Below are positions 1 to 8,768 of a stretch of 14,270 nucleotides of DNA, piece by piece (within the stretch, counting starts at the first letter, position 1; the number at the start of each line of letters is the position of its first letter). The DNA is from a bacterium (GTDB taxonomy: Bacteria; Planctomycetota; Planctomycetia; Pirellulales; Pirellulaceae): positions 1 to 14,270 of the forward strand of contig JAUIHJ010000118.1 in NCBI GenBank assembly GCA_030432015.1, written 5' to 3'. The translations under genes were made by a program, and so were the position numbers. The notes beneath the pieces are model-generated. The model made no database searches. It saw only the letters and a program-made list of their open reading frames with translations, and was not told the DNA's origin.

Positions 1-2
1 AC

Positions 3-965
3 CTGCTCCGGGGTTTGGGCGTCCGCCTCGGCGAAGATATGGGGGTGCCGCCGAACCAGCTTGTCCGCGCCTTGACCTTTGCACCGCTCAGTATTGACAG
101 CATGCACACCCGAGAACTCATCGAGTTAGCTGGAATGCTCGCCACACGCGGCGAGCTTCTGATTTCACACGAGCGGCACCTGCGCAGTGACGGCGCGGCT
201 GCCTACTGGTCGGCCGCCCAATGTCGCAGCGCCCGCTGGTCGCGAGCGATGAAGCAACATTCATTACGTGTCTGCTCGTCCGCAACCGAGCAGGCAGGAG
301 GGCTCTGGACTTCGATTCGTCCCACGCTGGAGGAGATTCTGTCCAGCGATGTACTCTGCCGCGTCTTCGCAGCGGTCTGCTGTGCTCACGAGACGCGCCA
401 CGACCGAGACGAACTGACTCCCATCGTCCGGATCGTCGTTTCAGGACAAATGGAGGCCCGCTCACGCGCACTAAATCTGCTTGTCTACGGGCATGGCCTG
501 AGAATTGAAGACTCGGTCAGTTTGAATCGGCTCAGGAAACTGACTGAACGCTGGGTGGACATGTTGTTGAGCCTGACGGGTGCACCGTCAGATGTCGCCG
601 AGTTCGCCTTTCGCCCGGACCGGTTACAAGAATTTTCCACCCAATGGCATCCCGGCCCAGCCGGGCAAACGCAACGATCGCTAACGCTTGCCGCGCTCCG
701 GGTCGCCTATCAGTCCAGTCTTTCGGAGACCAGGCCCAATGCCGACCTCAATCGCAAACTTGCGTCGGGCGTGCTGGGCTGCCTGGACTCCAGCCTATTC
801 CATGGGACCGGTCTGATGCGGTCAATGTGGTTGGAGGATTTGAGCCGTACAGCGGACGACGCCCAGGGGTTGCTCGATGACCTTTTCTCAACCGACACAG
901 CGCCGCCAACGGGCGTGGATCGTGTCGAGTTTCGCCATCGGACCAATCGCCTGGACCTCTCCTGA
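3..965 (+). CDS. Hypothetical protein, 5' end cut by window edge
   Basis: I do not recognise this protein. The frame is open from the left edge (codons from position 3), so the true start probably lies outside the window. A TTG at 15 and an ATG at 39 are in frame but neither has a ribosome binding site. At least 320 residues are visible. They contain no signal peptide, no hydrophobic segment long enough to span a membrane, and no nucleotide-binding or catalytic motif I can name. Composition (many Leu, Ala, Arg, Glu and Ser, few Gly or Pro) suggests a mostly alpha-helical soluble protein. Several Cys are scattered in the first half (for example a Cys-Cys pair near residue 120 counted from the TTG), with no zinc-binding spacing I can identify. 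It ends 14 bp before the convergent sulfatase gene. Coding is supported by length and by a natural-looking composition compared with the other frames. Function unknown. Confidence 0.72.
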   Translation: MLRGLGVRLGEDMGVPPNQLVRALTFAPLSIDSMHTRELIELAGMLATRGELLISHERHLRSDGAAAYWSAAQCRSARWSRAMKQHSLRVCSSATEQAGGLWTSIRPTLEEILSSDVLCRVFAAVCCAHETRHDRDELTPIVRIVVSGQMEARSRALNLLVYGHGLRIEDSVSLNRLRKLTERWVDMLLSLTGAPSDVAEFAFRPDRLQEFSTQWHPGPAGQTQRSLTLAALRVAYQSSLSETRPNADLNRKLASGVLGCLDSSLFHGTGLMRSMWLEDLSRTADDAQGLLDDLFSTDTAPPTGVDRVEFRHRTNRLDLS

Positions 966-979
966 ACAGCGGGGCATTC

Positions 980-2452
<1,473 letters not shown>

Positions 2453-2574
2453 GATGGGTGGCTTTCACTCGGAGGTTGGCAATTCGGTGTGAGAGACGGA
2501 GCTCAAATGTGGACGTCGCAATGGGGCCTTGTGCTCCGGGATACCTTGGATTCAGGTTTGTTGTGCCAGTCGTT

Positions 2575-2744
2575 ACCCGACGTGTGAGTTGTGAAGTTGC
2601 GACTTTGCTAATACCGCAGGCATGTCAGTTGGCACCCCAGGCTCTTGCCTGCCGCCGCTATGCGGCTCGTTGGCGCAACGCCAAAACTTTAGAACTGACG
2701 CTTCGGGTTACAGGAACGAACGCCTGTCGCGTCAGCGTAACTTC
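2575..2744. repeat. Multi-hairpin intergenic repeat element
   Basis: A run of small inverted repeats fills this stretch. The outer arms acccgacgtgtgag (2575-2588) and ctgacgcttcgggt (2695-2708) are imperfect inverted copies (11 of 14). Inside are three compact hairpins: caggc/gcctg (2638-2642 with 2647-2651), gccgc/gcggc (2654-2658 with 2662-2666) and ttggcg/cgccaa (2670-2675 with 2679-2684). A fourth pair, ctgacgc/gcgtcag (2695-2701 with 2729-2735), follows, and gaagtt (2593-2598) is inverted at aacttc (2739-2744). The layout and the text (for example ggcaagagcctgg on the - strand) resemble interspersed non-coding repeats I associate with planctomycete intergenic regions. That family assignment is from memory and unverified. 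Confidence 0.5.
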
Positions 2745-3044
2745 AAAAAATGCAGCTGAGGGAACTCCGATGTTACGGCATCACCTCTCGCTGACACTTC
2801 ACACGACCGTGGTCCCAGCTAACTCGAATTTTTCGCGTTAACGAAGGGCGAACGGTGAATCCAATATGTTGTATCCGCCGCCGGCGAGCTTGCCATCCCT
2901 ACAGGTGGCATCGACGGGGGACCGGACCCTGCGATCGATTCCCCGCACACAAGCTCTGGGATACTCCCCGTTCGGGTCCCTGGGAAACCGGGTATGAACC
3001 GGTCTCGAAAATCTGGCTCCCTGTCGGCCACTAGCCTTATTTAC

Positions 3045-3050
3045 TAGAAT
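3045..3050 (+). promoter_or_regulatory. Possible -10 element upstream of lepA
   Basis: TAGAAT matches the bacterial -10 consensus at five of six positions. It sits in the only AT-rich patch before lepA, 50 bp ahead of the chosen ATG. No convincing -35 hexamer lies 16-18 bp upstream, so this is a weak call. Confidence 0.25.
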
Positions 3051-3099
3051 TTTGGCTGCCAACAACGCCTCAGCCCATTCTTCTACAAGTACCCGTCGC

Positions 3100-4896
3100 A
3101 TGAAACATATCCGGAATTTCTGCATTATCGCCCATATTGATCACGGGAAATCGACTCTGGCCGACCGCCTGATCCAGTCCTGTGGCGGGGTGACCCAGCG
3201 CGAGTTTCACGACCAGATGCTCGATTCGATGGATATCGAGCGTGAGCGGGGCATTACCATCAAGAGCAATTCCGTCACGCTTTCCTACCAGGCGCCTGAC
3301 GGGCAAGAGTATCTGCTGAATCTCATCGACACCCCTGGCCACGTTGATTTCTCGCATGAAGTACGCCGTTCCCTGATGGCGTGTGAAGGTGCGCTGATTG
3401 TTGTTGATGCCTCGCAGGGAGTTGAAGCGCAGACGGTTGCCAATCTCTACCTGGCGATGGAGTATGATCTCGAGCTCTTGCCGGTGATCAACAAGATTGA
3501 TCTGCCGTCCGCCAATGTCGACCGGGCGCGGGAGGAAATCGATGCGGATTTGGGGCTCGATCCCTTCGAGGCGATACCGGTTTCAGCCAAGACTGGCGAG
3601 GGCATCGAACACGTACTGGAAGGGATCGTGGCGAAGCTGCCCAGCCCTCAGGGCGACCCCGATGCGCCGTTGAAAGCCCTCGTCTTCGACGCTTACTTCG
3701 ACAAGTATCGGGGCGTGATTCTGCAATGTCGCATCATGGAAGGCACGCTCAAGACGCGTGATACCATTCATTTCATGCATGCCGATCGCGACTTTACGGT
3801 CGACGAGTTGGGCTATAACCAGTTCAAGCTCATTCCCAAGAAACAGCTGTGCGCCGGCGAGGTCGGTTACATTGTGGCGGGCGTAAAGAGCGTGCGTGAT
3901 ATTGAAATCGGTGATACGATCACACTCCTTGATCGCCCGGCCGCCGAGCCGATTCCGGGATACCAGGCGGCCAAGCAGGTCGTGTTTTCTTCGATCTACC
4001 CGATGAGCACTGACGAATACAAGGATCTCACCAAGGCGCTGGATAAGTTGGCGATTAATGACGCCGCCCTGACGTACGAGAAAGATAGCTCCGCCGCCCT
4101 CGGCTTTGGGTTTCGCTGCGGATTTCTGGGCCTGCTGCACCTGGACGTCGTTCAGGAACGCCTGCAACGAGAATTTGACATTGGTCTGGTCATCTCCGCC
4201 CCATCGGTGAAATACAAGTTGACCTTAAAAGATGGTACGACCATCGATGTTGACAACCCGAGCTACTGGCCGGACCCGATGAAGATCGACTCCGCCACCG
4301 AACCCTACATCAAGGCATCGATCCTGACTCCCGAGGAATACGTTGGGCCCGTGATGGAACTCTGCCGAGAACATCGCTCGGAGAGCCAGACGATGAACTA
4401 CCTCACGGCCGGACGGGTTGAGGTGACGAGCGAAATGCCGCTGGGCGAGGTCCTGTTCGACTTTTATGGCAAGCTCAAGACGATCACGCGAGGATACGGA
4501 TCGTTCGACTATGATCCGATCGAGTATCGGGATACCGACGTCGTCAAGGTCGACATTCTGGTCAACAAGGAACCGGTCGACACACTCTCCTACCTGGTCC
4601 ACCGTGACAAGGCGCGAATTCGGGCCCTTCATTATTGCGAGCAGTTGGCCGAAGCCATTCCCCGCCACCAGTTCAAGATCCCAATCCAAGGTGTCATTGG
4701 CGGCAAGATCATCGCCCGATCCACGATCCAGCCGTACCGTAAAGATGTGACCGAAAAACTTTACGGCGGCGACGTCACTCGCAAGAACAAGCTGTTGGAC
4801 AAACAGAAGAAGGGTAAGGCCAAGATGAAGCAATTCGGACGCGTGAACATCCCGCAGAAAGCGTTCGTCTCCGTGCTTCGCGCCGACAAAGATTAG
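3100..4896 (+). CDS. lepA: Elongation factor 4 (LepA), ribosome back-translocating GTPase
   Basis: LepA/EF4 is a translational GTPase that acts on stalled or mistranslocated ribosomes and in ribosome biogenesis. It is normally cytoplasmic with some membrane association. The 598-residue product matches the usual length of about 600. Seen: P-loop AHIDHGKS (11-18), the switch I segment ending RGITIKS (50-56), DTPGH (77-81), NKID (131-134) and SAK (162-164). EF-G-like domains II, III and V follow, then the basic LepA-specific C-terminal domain, whose end (KKGKAKMKQFGRVNIPQKAF) is diagnostic. I chose the ATG at 3100 because MKHIRNFCIIAHIDHGKST aligns with the start of known LepA proteins. The frame extends upstream to a TTG at 3052, adding 16 unlikely residues. 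No Shine-Dalgarno is visible at either site. No lepB follows. Confidence 0.98.
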   Translation: MKHIRNFCIIAHIDHGKSTLADRLIQSCGGVTQREFHDQMLDSMDIERERGITIKSNSVTLSYQAPDGQEYLLNLIDTPGHVDFSHEVRRSLMACEGALIVVDASQGVEAQTVANLYLAMEYDLELLPVINKIDLPSANVDRAREEIDADLGLDPFEAIPVSAKTGEGIEHVLEGIVAKLPSPQGDPDAPLKALVFDAYFDKYRGVILQCRIMEGTLKTRDTIHFMHADRDFTVDELGYNQFKLIPKKQLCAGEVGYIVAGVKSVRDIEIGDTITLLDRPAAEPIPGYQAAKQVVFSSIYPMSTDEYKDLTKALDKLAINDAALTYEKDSSAALGFGFRCGFLGLLHLDVVQERLQREFDIGLVISAPSVKYKLTLKDGTTIDVDNPSYWPDPMKIDSATEPYIKASILTPEEYVGPVMELCREHRSESQTMNYLTAGRVEVTSEMPLGEVLFDFYGKLKTITRGYGSFDYDPIEYRDTDVVKVDILVNKEPVDTLSYLVHRDKARIRALHYCEQLAEAIPRHQFKIPIQGVIGGKIIARSTIQPYRKDVTEKLYGGDVTRKNKLLDKQKKGKAKMKQFGRVNIPQKAFVSVLRADKD

Positions 4897-4897
4897 G

Positions 4898-5042
4898 TGG
4901 ACCGCGCCAACCTGGCGTGCCACGCGCCGGTCGTCAATGGTCTCACTCTTGAATCGCAGGTTCCTGCCAGGCAAGCTGGCAGCGGGCCAAACCATTGAAG
5001 ACAAGCGTTAAACGAACAGCCAGGCGCGGTCCAATTCGGACC
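4898..5042 (+). promoter_or_regulatory. Nested inverted repeats, possible structured leader of the glycan cluster
   Basis: Three inverted repeats are nested in the lepA-to-cluster gap. The outer pair tggaccgcgcc (4898-4908) and ggcgcggtcca (5023-5033) is perfect over 11 bp. The middle pair tcaatggt (4934-4941) and accattga (4991-4998) is perfect over 8 bp. The inner hairpin ctgccag/ctggcag (4964-4970 with 4976-4982) has a 5-nt loop. The outer right arm also contains ggtcc (5028-5032), which can instead pair with ggacc at 5038-5042, so two folds are mutually exclusive. It may be a lepA 3' structure, a weak terminator, or a leader for the next gene. No T-tract follows the inner hairpin, so it is not a standard intrinsic terminator. 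Confidence 0.4.
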
Positions 5043-5084
5043 ACGGTTCACGCAACCAGCCTCACCAACCCTGACGCCTACCGC

Positions 5085-6815
5085 ATGATTTTCAAGGCAC
5101 CTCGACACGCGATCGACAGGTTTCTGCTGGCAGCCTTCGTGTTGCTCTGGCCTCCGTTTGCACTGCTGGTCACGCGACGCAGTGGGGGGCCCGAGGTGTT
5201 TGGCCTCTGGTCGATGCGATATTTCGTCGTACTGCTCGGCTATGCCGCCGGGCTGCTGCTTGCCGGTTGCGTCGCCTACGCCATCCTCCGCGCCGGCGCC
5301 GGTCGATTGCGACTGTTCGCCGTGCTGGCGTCGCTCCACCGAATCCGCCCGCTGTACTGGTTGGCGGTGGTATTGCCACCGCTGCTGTGGGTAATGGTTG
5401 TGGCGGCGATCATCAGGATTGGTGTGTTGCCAACACCTGCCATCCTGCTCTGCCTGTTCGATTTTGCGCTAGTGGTCATCTGTTGCGAATGCGTCCTGGC
5501 GCTGATTGGCCAAGCAAAAAAGCGGCAGCGAGAGTTGGTCCTGAAATTCATCTTGGCGGGTGTTGCGACGACCGTCACCCTGGTGCTGGTGGAGATCGTG
5601 GCTGCCGTCACTGGCATCGGCACGTACGCCACCTGGGAAATCAATCCGCGGCAACTCGATGTGCGATTTCAAACCGACGATTTCGATATCCAAGTGGTGA
5701 CCAACCGTCAGGGCCTGCGTGAGCCGGAGATGATTTCCGCCGCGCATCCCGGTCTTCGGAGAGCCGTGATCATCGGCGACTCGATGACGTTTGGATGGGG
5801 TGTAGAATACGAACAGGCATATGCCCAGGTCGCGCAACGCACGCTTCGCGATGTGTATGGCCGAACCGATCTGGAAGTCATCAATATGGGGCGTCCCGGC
5901 GCCGGGCCCCATGACTATTTAAAGTATCTGCGTCAATACGCCAGCCAATTACGTCCGGACATGATCGTGATCGGCTTCCTGGTTGGAAACGATTGCCCCG
6001 TCATTCCCCCTGCTCGTCTCGAGAACGCAGCGGATGTCGAACGGGCCTTGGCGGAACATACTGGTCAAGCACATGCCTCGTGGCTCGAGCGACTGACCAT
6101 GAAGTCGTTTATCGCGCGCTTGTGTTACGTTGGTCTGGCGAATCCCTCCTCCACCGACGGCGCAGCTGCCGCCGGCACAGCCACGGGGAAACGGGGCCCC
6201 GTCTTTAACGAACCGAATCCACTCGACCCCACTGCGATTGGCCAGGCGATCGCCGCGGCGAAAGATCCGGCCGCGGCAGCCGCGCGTTACGACACATTAA
6301 CGCGTGACGGATGGGTCGATCGCGGACTCCAGTGGCGGATGAATCCGTGGTTGGTCCGAGCGATCATTCTGCATCCGGCAGGAGCCGCCGATTCATTGGC
6401 GACCCGTCCCGAGTCGTTCGAGACGATGCAATTCGAGTGGCAATTGTGCGAAGGACTGCTCCGCGAAATCAAGGCGACGGCCGATGCCATCAACGTCCCG
6501 CTGGTGATCCTGGCCATTCCGAATGCCCACCTGGTTTCCCAGCGGTGGGTCGACTTTCTCGAGCAACGTGGTTGCGAGACCAATCCACAGATGACCACGT
6601 CGCGCGTCGTCAACGACTGGCTTGGCACATTTTGCGAGAAGGAAAAGATTCTGTGTGTTGATCCGTTATCGACGTTTCGAGAACGTCAGGCGGCTGGCGA
6701 GGAGCTGTACTTGCAGACCGACGATCATATGACGCCGGCAGGGTACGCGCTGCTCGGCGAAGCGCTGGCCGAGGCATTACACGATCAACTGCCAGCTGCG
6801 GGCGGATCACCATGA
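5085..6815 (+). CDS. Five-helix membrane protein with periplasmic SGNH/GDSL hydrolase-like domain
   Basis: Likely adds or removes acyl (for example acetyl) groups on an exported glycan. This is inferred from fold and context. From the ATG at 5085 (576 aa) five hydrophobic helices lie at about 13-29, 46-68, 90-112, 117-142 and 154-178. The basic loops (RLRLF..HRIR near 74-88, KKRQR at 145-149) fall on the cytoplasmic side, which places the C-terminal domain outside. That domain shows SGNH blocks: GDS at 231-233 (Ser233 nucleophile), NMGRPGAGP near 267-275, GND at 301-303, and TDDHMTPAG with His548. A TTG at 4995 would add 30 residues but lies inside the inverted-repeat region and before the first membrane helix, so I prefer 5085. 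No ribosome binding site is visible. Its stop overlaps the next start by ATGA. Compare membrane-bound AlgJ/AlgX-type or planctomycete SGNH proteins of polysaccharide clusters. Confidence 0.85.
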   Translation: MIFKAPRHAIDRFLLAAFVLLWPPFALLVTRRSGGPEVFGLWSMRYFVVLLGYAAGLLLAGCVAYAILRAGAGRLRLFAVLASLHRIRPLYWLAVVLPPLLWVMVVAAIIRIGVLPTPAILLCLFDFALVVICCECVLALIGQAKKRQRELVLKFILAGVATTVTLVLVEIVAAVTGIGTYATWEINPRQLDVRFQTDDFDIQVVTNRQGLREPEMISAAHPGLRRAVIIGDSMTFGWGVEYEQAYAQVAQRTLRDVYGRTDLEVINMGRPGAGPHDYLKYLRQYASQLRPDMIVIGFLVGNDCPVIPPARLENAADVERALAEHTGQAHASWLERLTMKSFIARLCYVGLANPSSTDGAAAAGTATGKRGPVFNEPNPLDPTAIGQAIAAAKDPAAAAARYDTLTRDGWVDRGLQWRMNPWLVRAIILHPAGAADSLATRPESFETMQFEWQLCEGLLREIKATADAINVPLVILAIPNAHLVSQRWVDFLEQRGCETNPQMTTSRVVNDWLGTFCEKEKILCVDPLSTFRERQAAGEELYLQTDDHMTPAGYALLGEALAEALHDQLPAAGGSP

Positions 6816-7726
6816 GCGCCGCTCTGACCGATGTCGTAGTCCTCGGCGGGTCCGGCTTCATTGGCCAGCGACTGACGGATCGACTCTGTGCGCAGCCGGC
6901 TGTGATCGCGTCCTACGGCCGTTATCAGGTCACGTCGCTCTCCTCGCAGGCGTGTAACTTGTGCGATCTGAACCGCACGCGGCAGCAACTTGCGCACGTG
7001 AACGCGACAACGACGGTCGTTGTGTGTGCGGGCATTTCGCGCCTGGCGGGCGATTCGTGGTCCGTATTTCAAGCGAATGTGACGATGGTGCGAAACTTGT
7101 TGGAAGCGATCGCTCCGGCTGCCCCACGCAGCGTGGTCTTTCTCAGTTCGACTGATGTGTATGGACTTCCCGCGGCGGAACTACCGATTACCGAACAGAC
7201 CTGCCCGCAGCCGACGACCTACTACGGGCTTGCCAAGTTGGCGTGTGAACGGATGCTGAATCGCATCGGGAGCAACGGATATCCAATTGCGTGTCTACGG
7301 TTGCCCGGCATCTACGGTGCGACCGACGGCGGACGCAGCGTCGTCGGCGTGGTTTGCCGGCAATTGGCTGCGCGACGGCCGATCCAATTGAGCGGCGGTG
7401 GGAATGTGCGTCGCGATTTTGTCCACGTTGATGATCTCTGTGCGGTTATCGAGGCGCTGATCGCAAGGCCGGTCACCGCGACGTTGAACGTGGCGACCGG
7501 GAACAGTATGGCCATCGGCTCGGTCGCGAAGGCGGTCGCGTCACAGCTTGAATTGTCTCGGGAGGCGTTGTCCGAGCTGATCGAGCCGAGTCCGACGAAT
7601 CCTGACCGAGATCACGACCTGGTTTTTGATTCACGCAGCTTGCAGCAACGGTTTTCGGACCTTGCCTTTCGCGGAGTGACGTCGGGCATTCAAAGCTACC
7701 TTGCGGAGATGGAGCATACTCGCTGA
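6812..7726 (+). CDS. NAD-dependent sugar epimerase/dehydratase (extended SDR)
   Basis: Probably converts a nucleotide sugar (epimerisation, dehydration or reduction) in the cytoplasm to feed the glycosyltransferases that follow. The 304-residue protein starts with a Rossmann dinucleotide site, G12-x-x-G15-x-x-G18 (GGSGFIG). The catalytic set is Ser112-Ser113-Thr114 in LSSTDVYG with Tyr138-x-x-x-Lys142. RLPGIYGA near 168-175 and RRDFVHVDDL near 200-209 are typical of UDP-glucose 4-epimerase-like enzymes. At 304 residues it is slightly short for GalE-type epimerases, so a dTDP-4-keto or 4-ketoreductase role is equally possible. It overlaps the preceding stop by 4 bp, suggesting translational coupling, and ends 2 bp before the next gene. 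The substrate cannot be read from sequence alone. Confidence 0.92.
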   Translation: MSAALTDVVVLGGSGFIGQRLTDRLCAQPAVIASYGRYQVTSLSSQACNLCDLNRTRQQLAHVNATTTVVVCAGISRLAGDSWSVFQANVTMVRNLLEAIAPAAPRSVVFLSSTDVYGLPAAELPITEQTCPQPTTYYGLAKLACERMLNRIGSNGYPIACLRLPGIYGATDGGRSVVGVVCRQLAARRPIQLSGGGNVRRDFVHVDDLCAVIEALIARPVTATLNVATGNSMAIGSVAKAVASQLELSREALSELIEPSPTNPDRDHDLVFDSRSLQQRFSDLAFRGVTSGIQSYLAEMEHTR

Positions 7727-7728
7727 TC

Positions 7729-8670
7729 ATGTCCCGCCCCACGCTCACCGTCGTGATGCCGAATTACAATCACGCGAAGTATTTGCCGCGGTCGATCGAG
7801 GCCAACGCAAATCAAACGCGGCCGCCGGATGAATTTCTGATCCTGGACGATGGCTCGACCGACAACAGCGTCGAGGTGATCGAGTCCTACCTGCCTCGCT
7901 ATCCGTTCCTGCGGCTGATTTGCAGCGCGCAAAACGTGGGCGTCAACGAGGCAAACCGCCGGCTCTTCGAAGCCGCCACCGGCGACTATATTCATGCCGC
8001 CGCCGCCGACGACGATCGGTTTCCGACGTTCTTCGAGCGAGCGATGGAGATGGCTGAACTGTTTCCCCAAGCAGGGTTGGTGTTCGGCAAGCTGGTCGTC
8101 AAGAATGAACACGATTCGGTCATTGGAAGCGTCGAAGTGCGCCGTTGGGGTGAACGCCTGTTCGCGGACCCGACGCGGTTTCTTTCTGATTACCTCGATG
8201 TGGAACTCGCCTCACATTCGGCATCGGCCGCCACGATCTACCGCCGCAGTGCCTTCGAGGAGGTGGGTTGGTACCGCGCCGAGTTGGGACCGTGGGCCGA
8301 CACGTTCGCGGCCAGGGCCATCGGACTCAAGTTCGGGGCATGTTACGTGCCTGAGGATTTTGCGGTCGACTATCGCTTGCCGGCCAGCTACAGCCAGCAG
8401 GCCAAAGATCAACCGCGCCAAGCGATCGATGTCATTGCGCGGGCTGCACGTCTGATGCGCAGCGACGCCTTCCGGGAACGATTCCCTGCCGCGCACGTCC
8501 GCCAGTGGGAGCGGCAGTTTCGCCGCCTGGTCGCCTGGAATTACTTGCTGGGTTCCGGACCTCGCGACCCGTCTTTCATCGCGCGGAACCTGAAACGATT
8601 GCCCCGCTTGCTTCCGGCCTTGCGGGTGCTGGCCTATGCGGGTGATACTTCTTGCGACGAGTCACCGTGA
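7729..8670 (+). CDS. Family 2 glycosyltransferase
   Basis: Transfers a sugar from a nucleotide-sugar donor to a growing glycan, probably lipid-linked, at the cytoplasmic side. The 313-residue protein opens with the GT-A nucleotide-binding strand TVVMPNYNH (7-15), then LDDGSTDNS (39-47) with the donor-contacting DDGS, and ADDDRF (93-98), which carries the metal-binding D-x-D. NVGVNEANR (69-77) is also typical of GT2. No membrane helix is present, so this is a soluble or peripheral enzyme rather than a processive synthase. It starts 2 bp after the epimerase stop and is followed by 98 bp without a gene before the next glycosyltransferase, the largest gap in the cluster. Confidence 0.93.
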   Translation: MSRPTLTVVMPNYNHAKYLPRSIEANANQTRPPDEFLILDDGSTDNSVEVIESYLPRYPFLRLICSAQNVGVNEANRRLFEAATGDYIHAAAADDDRFPTFFERAMEMAELFPQAGLVFGKLVVKNEHDSVIGSVEVRRWGERLFADPTRFLSDYLDVELASHSASAATIYRRSAFEEVGWYRAELGPWADTFAARAIGLKFGACYVPEDFAVDYRLPASYSQQAKDQPRQAIDVIARAARLMRSDAFRERFPAAHVRQWERQFRRLVAWNYLLGSGPRDPSFIARNLKRLPRLLPALRVLAYAGDTSCDESP

Positions 8671-8768
8671 TGGACCGTGCTGTACTTGCTTTCCCGCTGC
8701 GCGCCGCCGCCTGATTCACACGACCGACGAACCGCGACTTCATTTTCAACTCGCTGAACGCGACCCGC

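Larger units (their letters stand above)
2453..3099. other. Divergent intergenic region between sulfatase and lepA
   Basis: This 647-bp region must carry promoters for both divergent genes. A + strand frame of 127 codons (2458-2841) runs through it, but its translation is low-complexity Arg/Cys-rich text, it crosses the hairpin repeat at 2575-2744, and it lacks a ribosome binding site, so I do not call it a gene. The part from 2745 to 3040 holds only weak small inverted repeats, such as tgcca at 2891-2895 with tggca at 2906-2910. No riboswitch or tRNA is recognised. Confidence 0.6.

Noticed and set aside
2458..2841. 127-codon + strand frame between the sulfatase and lepA
   Set aside because: It crosses the multi-hairpin repeat, has Arg/Cys-rich low-quality text, lacks a ribosome binding site and starts inside the sulfatase upstream region.
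3052..3099. Upstream TTG start giving a 614-residue LepA
   Set aside because: The 16 extra residues have no counterpart in the family. The ATG at 3100 gives the canonical LepA start.
3583..4167. 194-codon - strand frame opposite the middle of lepA
   Set aside because: Shadow of the lepA domain II/III coding region, with no independent support.
4225..5004. 259-codon - strand frame opposite the 3' end of lepA
   Set aside because: Complementary to conserved LepA coding sequence. Such long antisense frames are expected with this codon usage.
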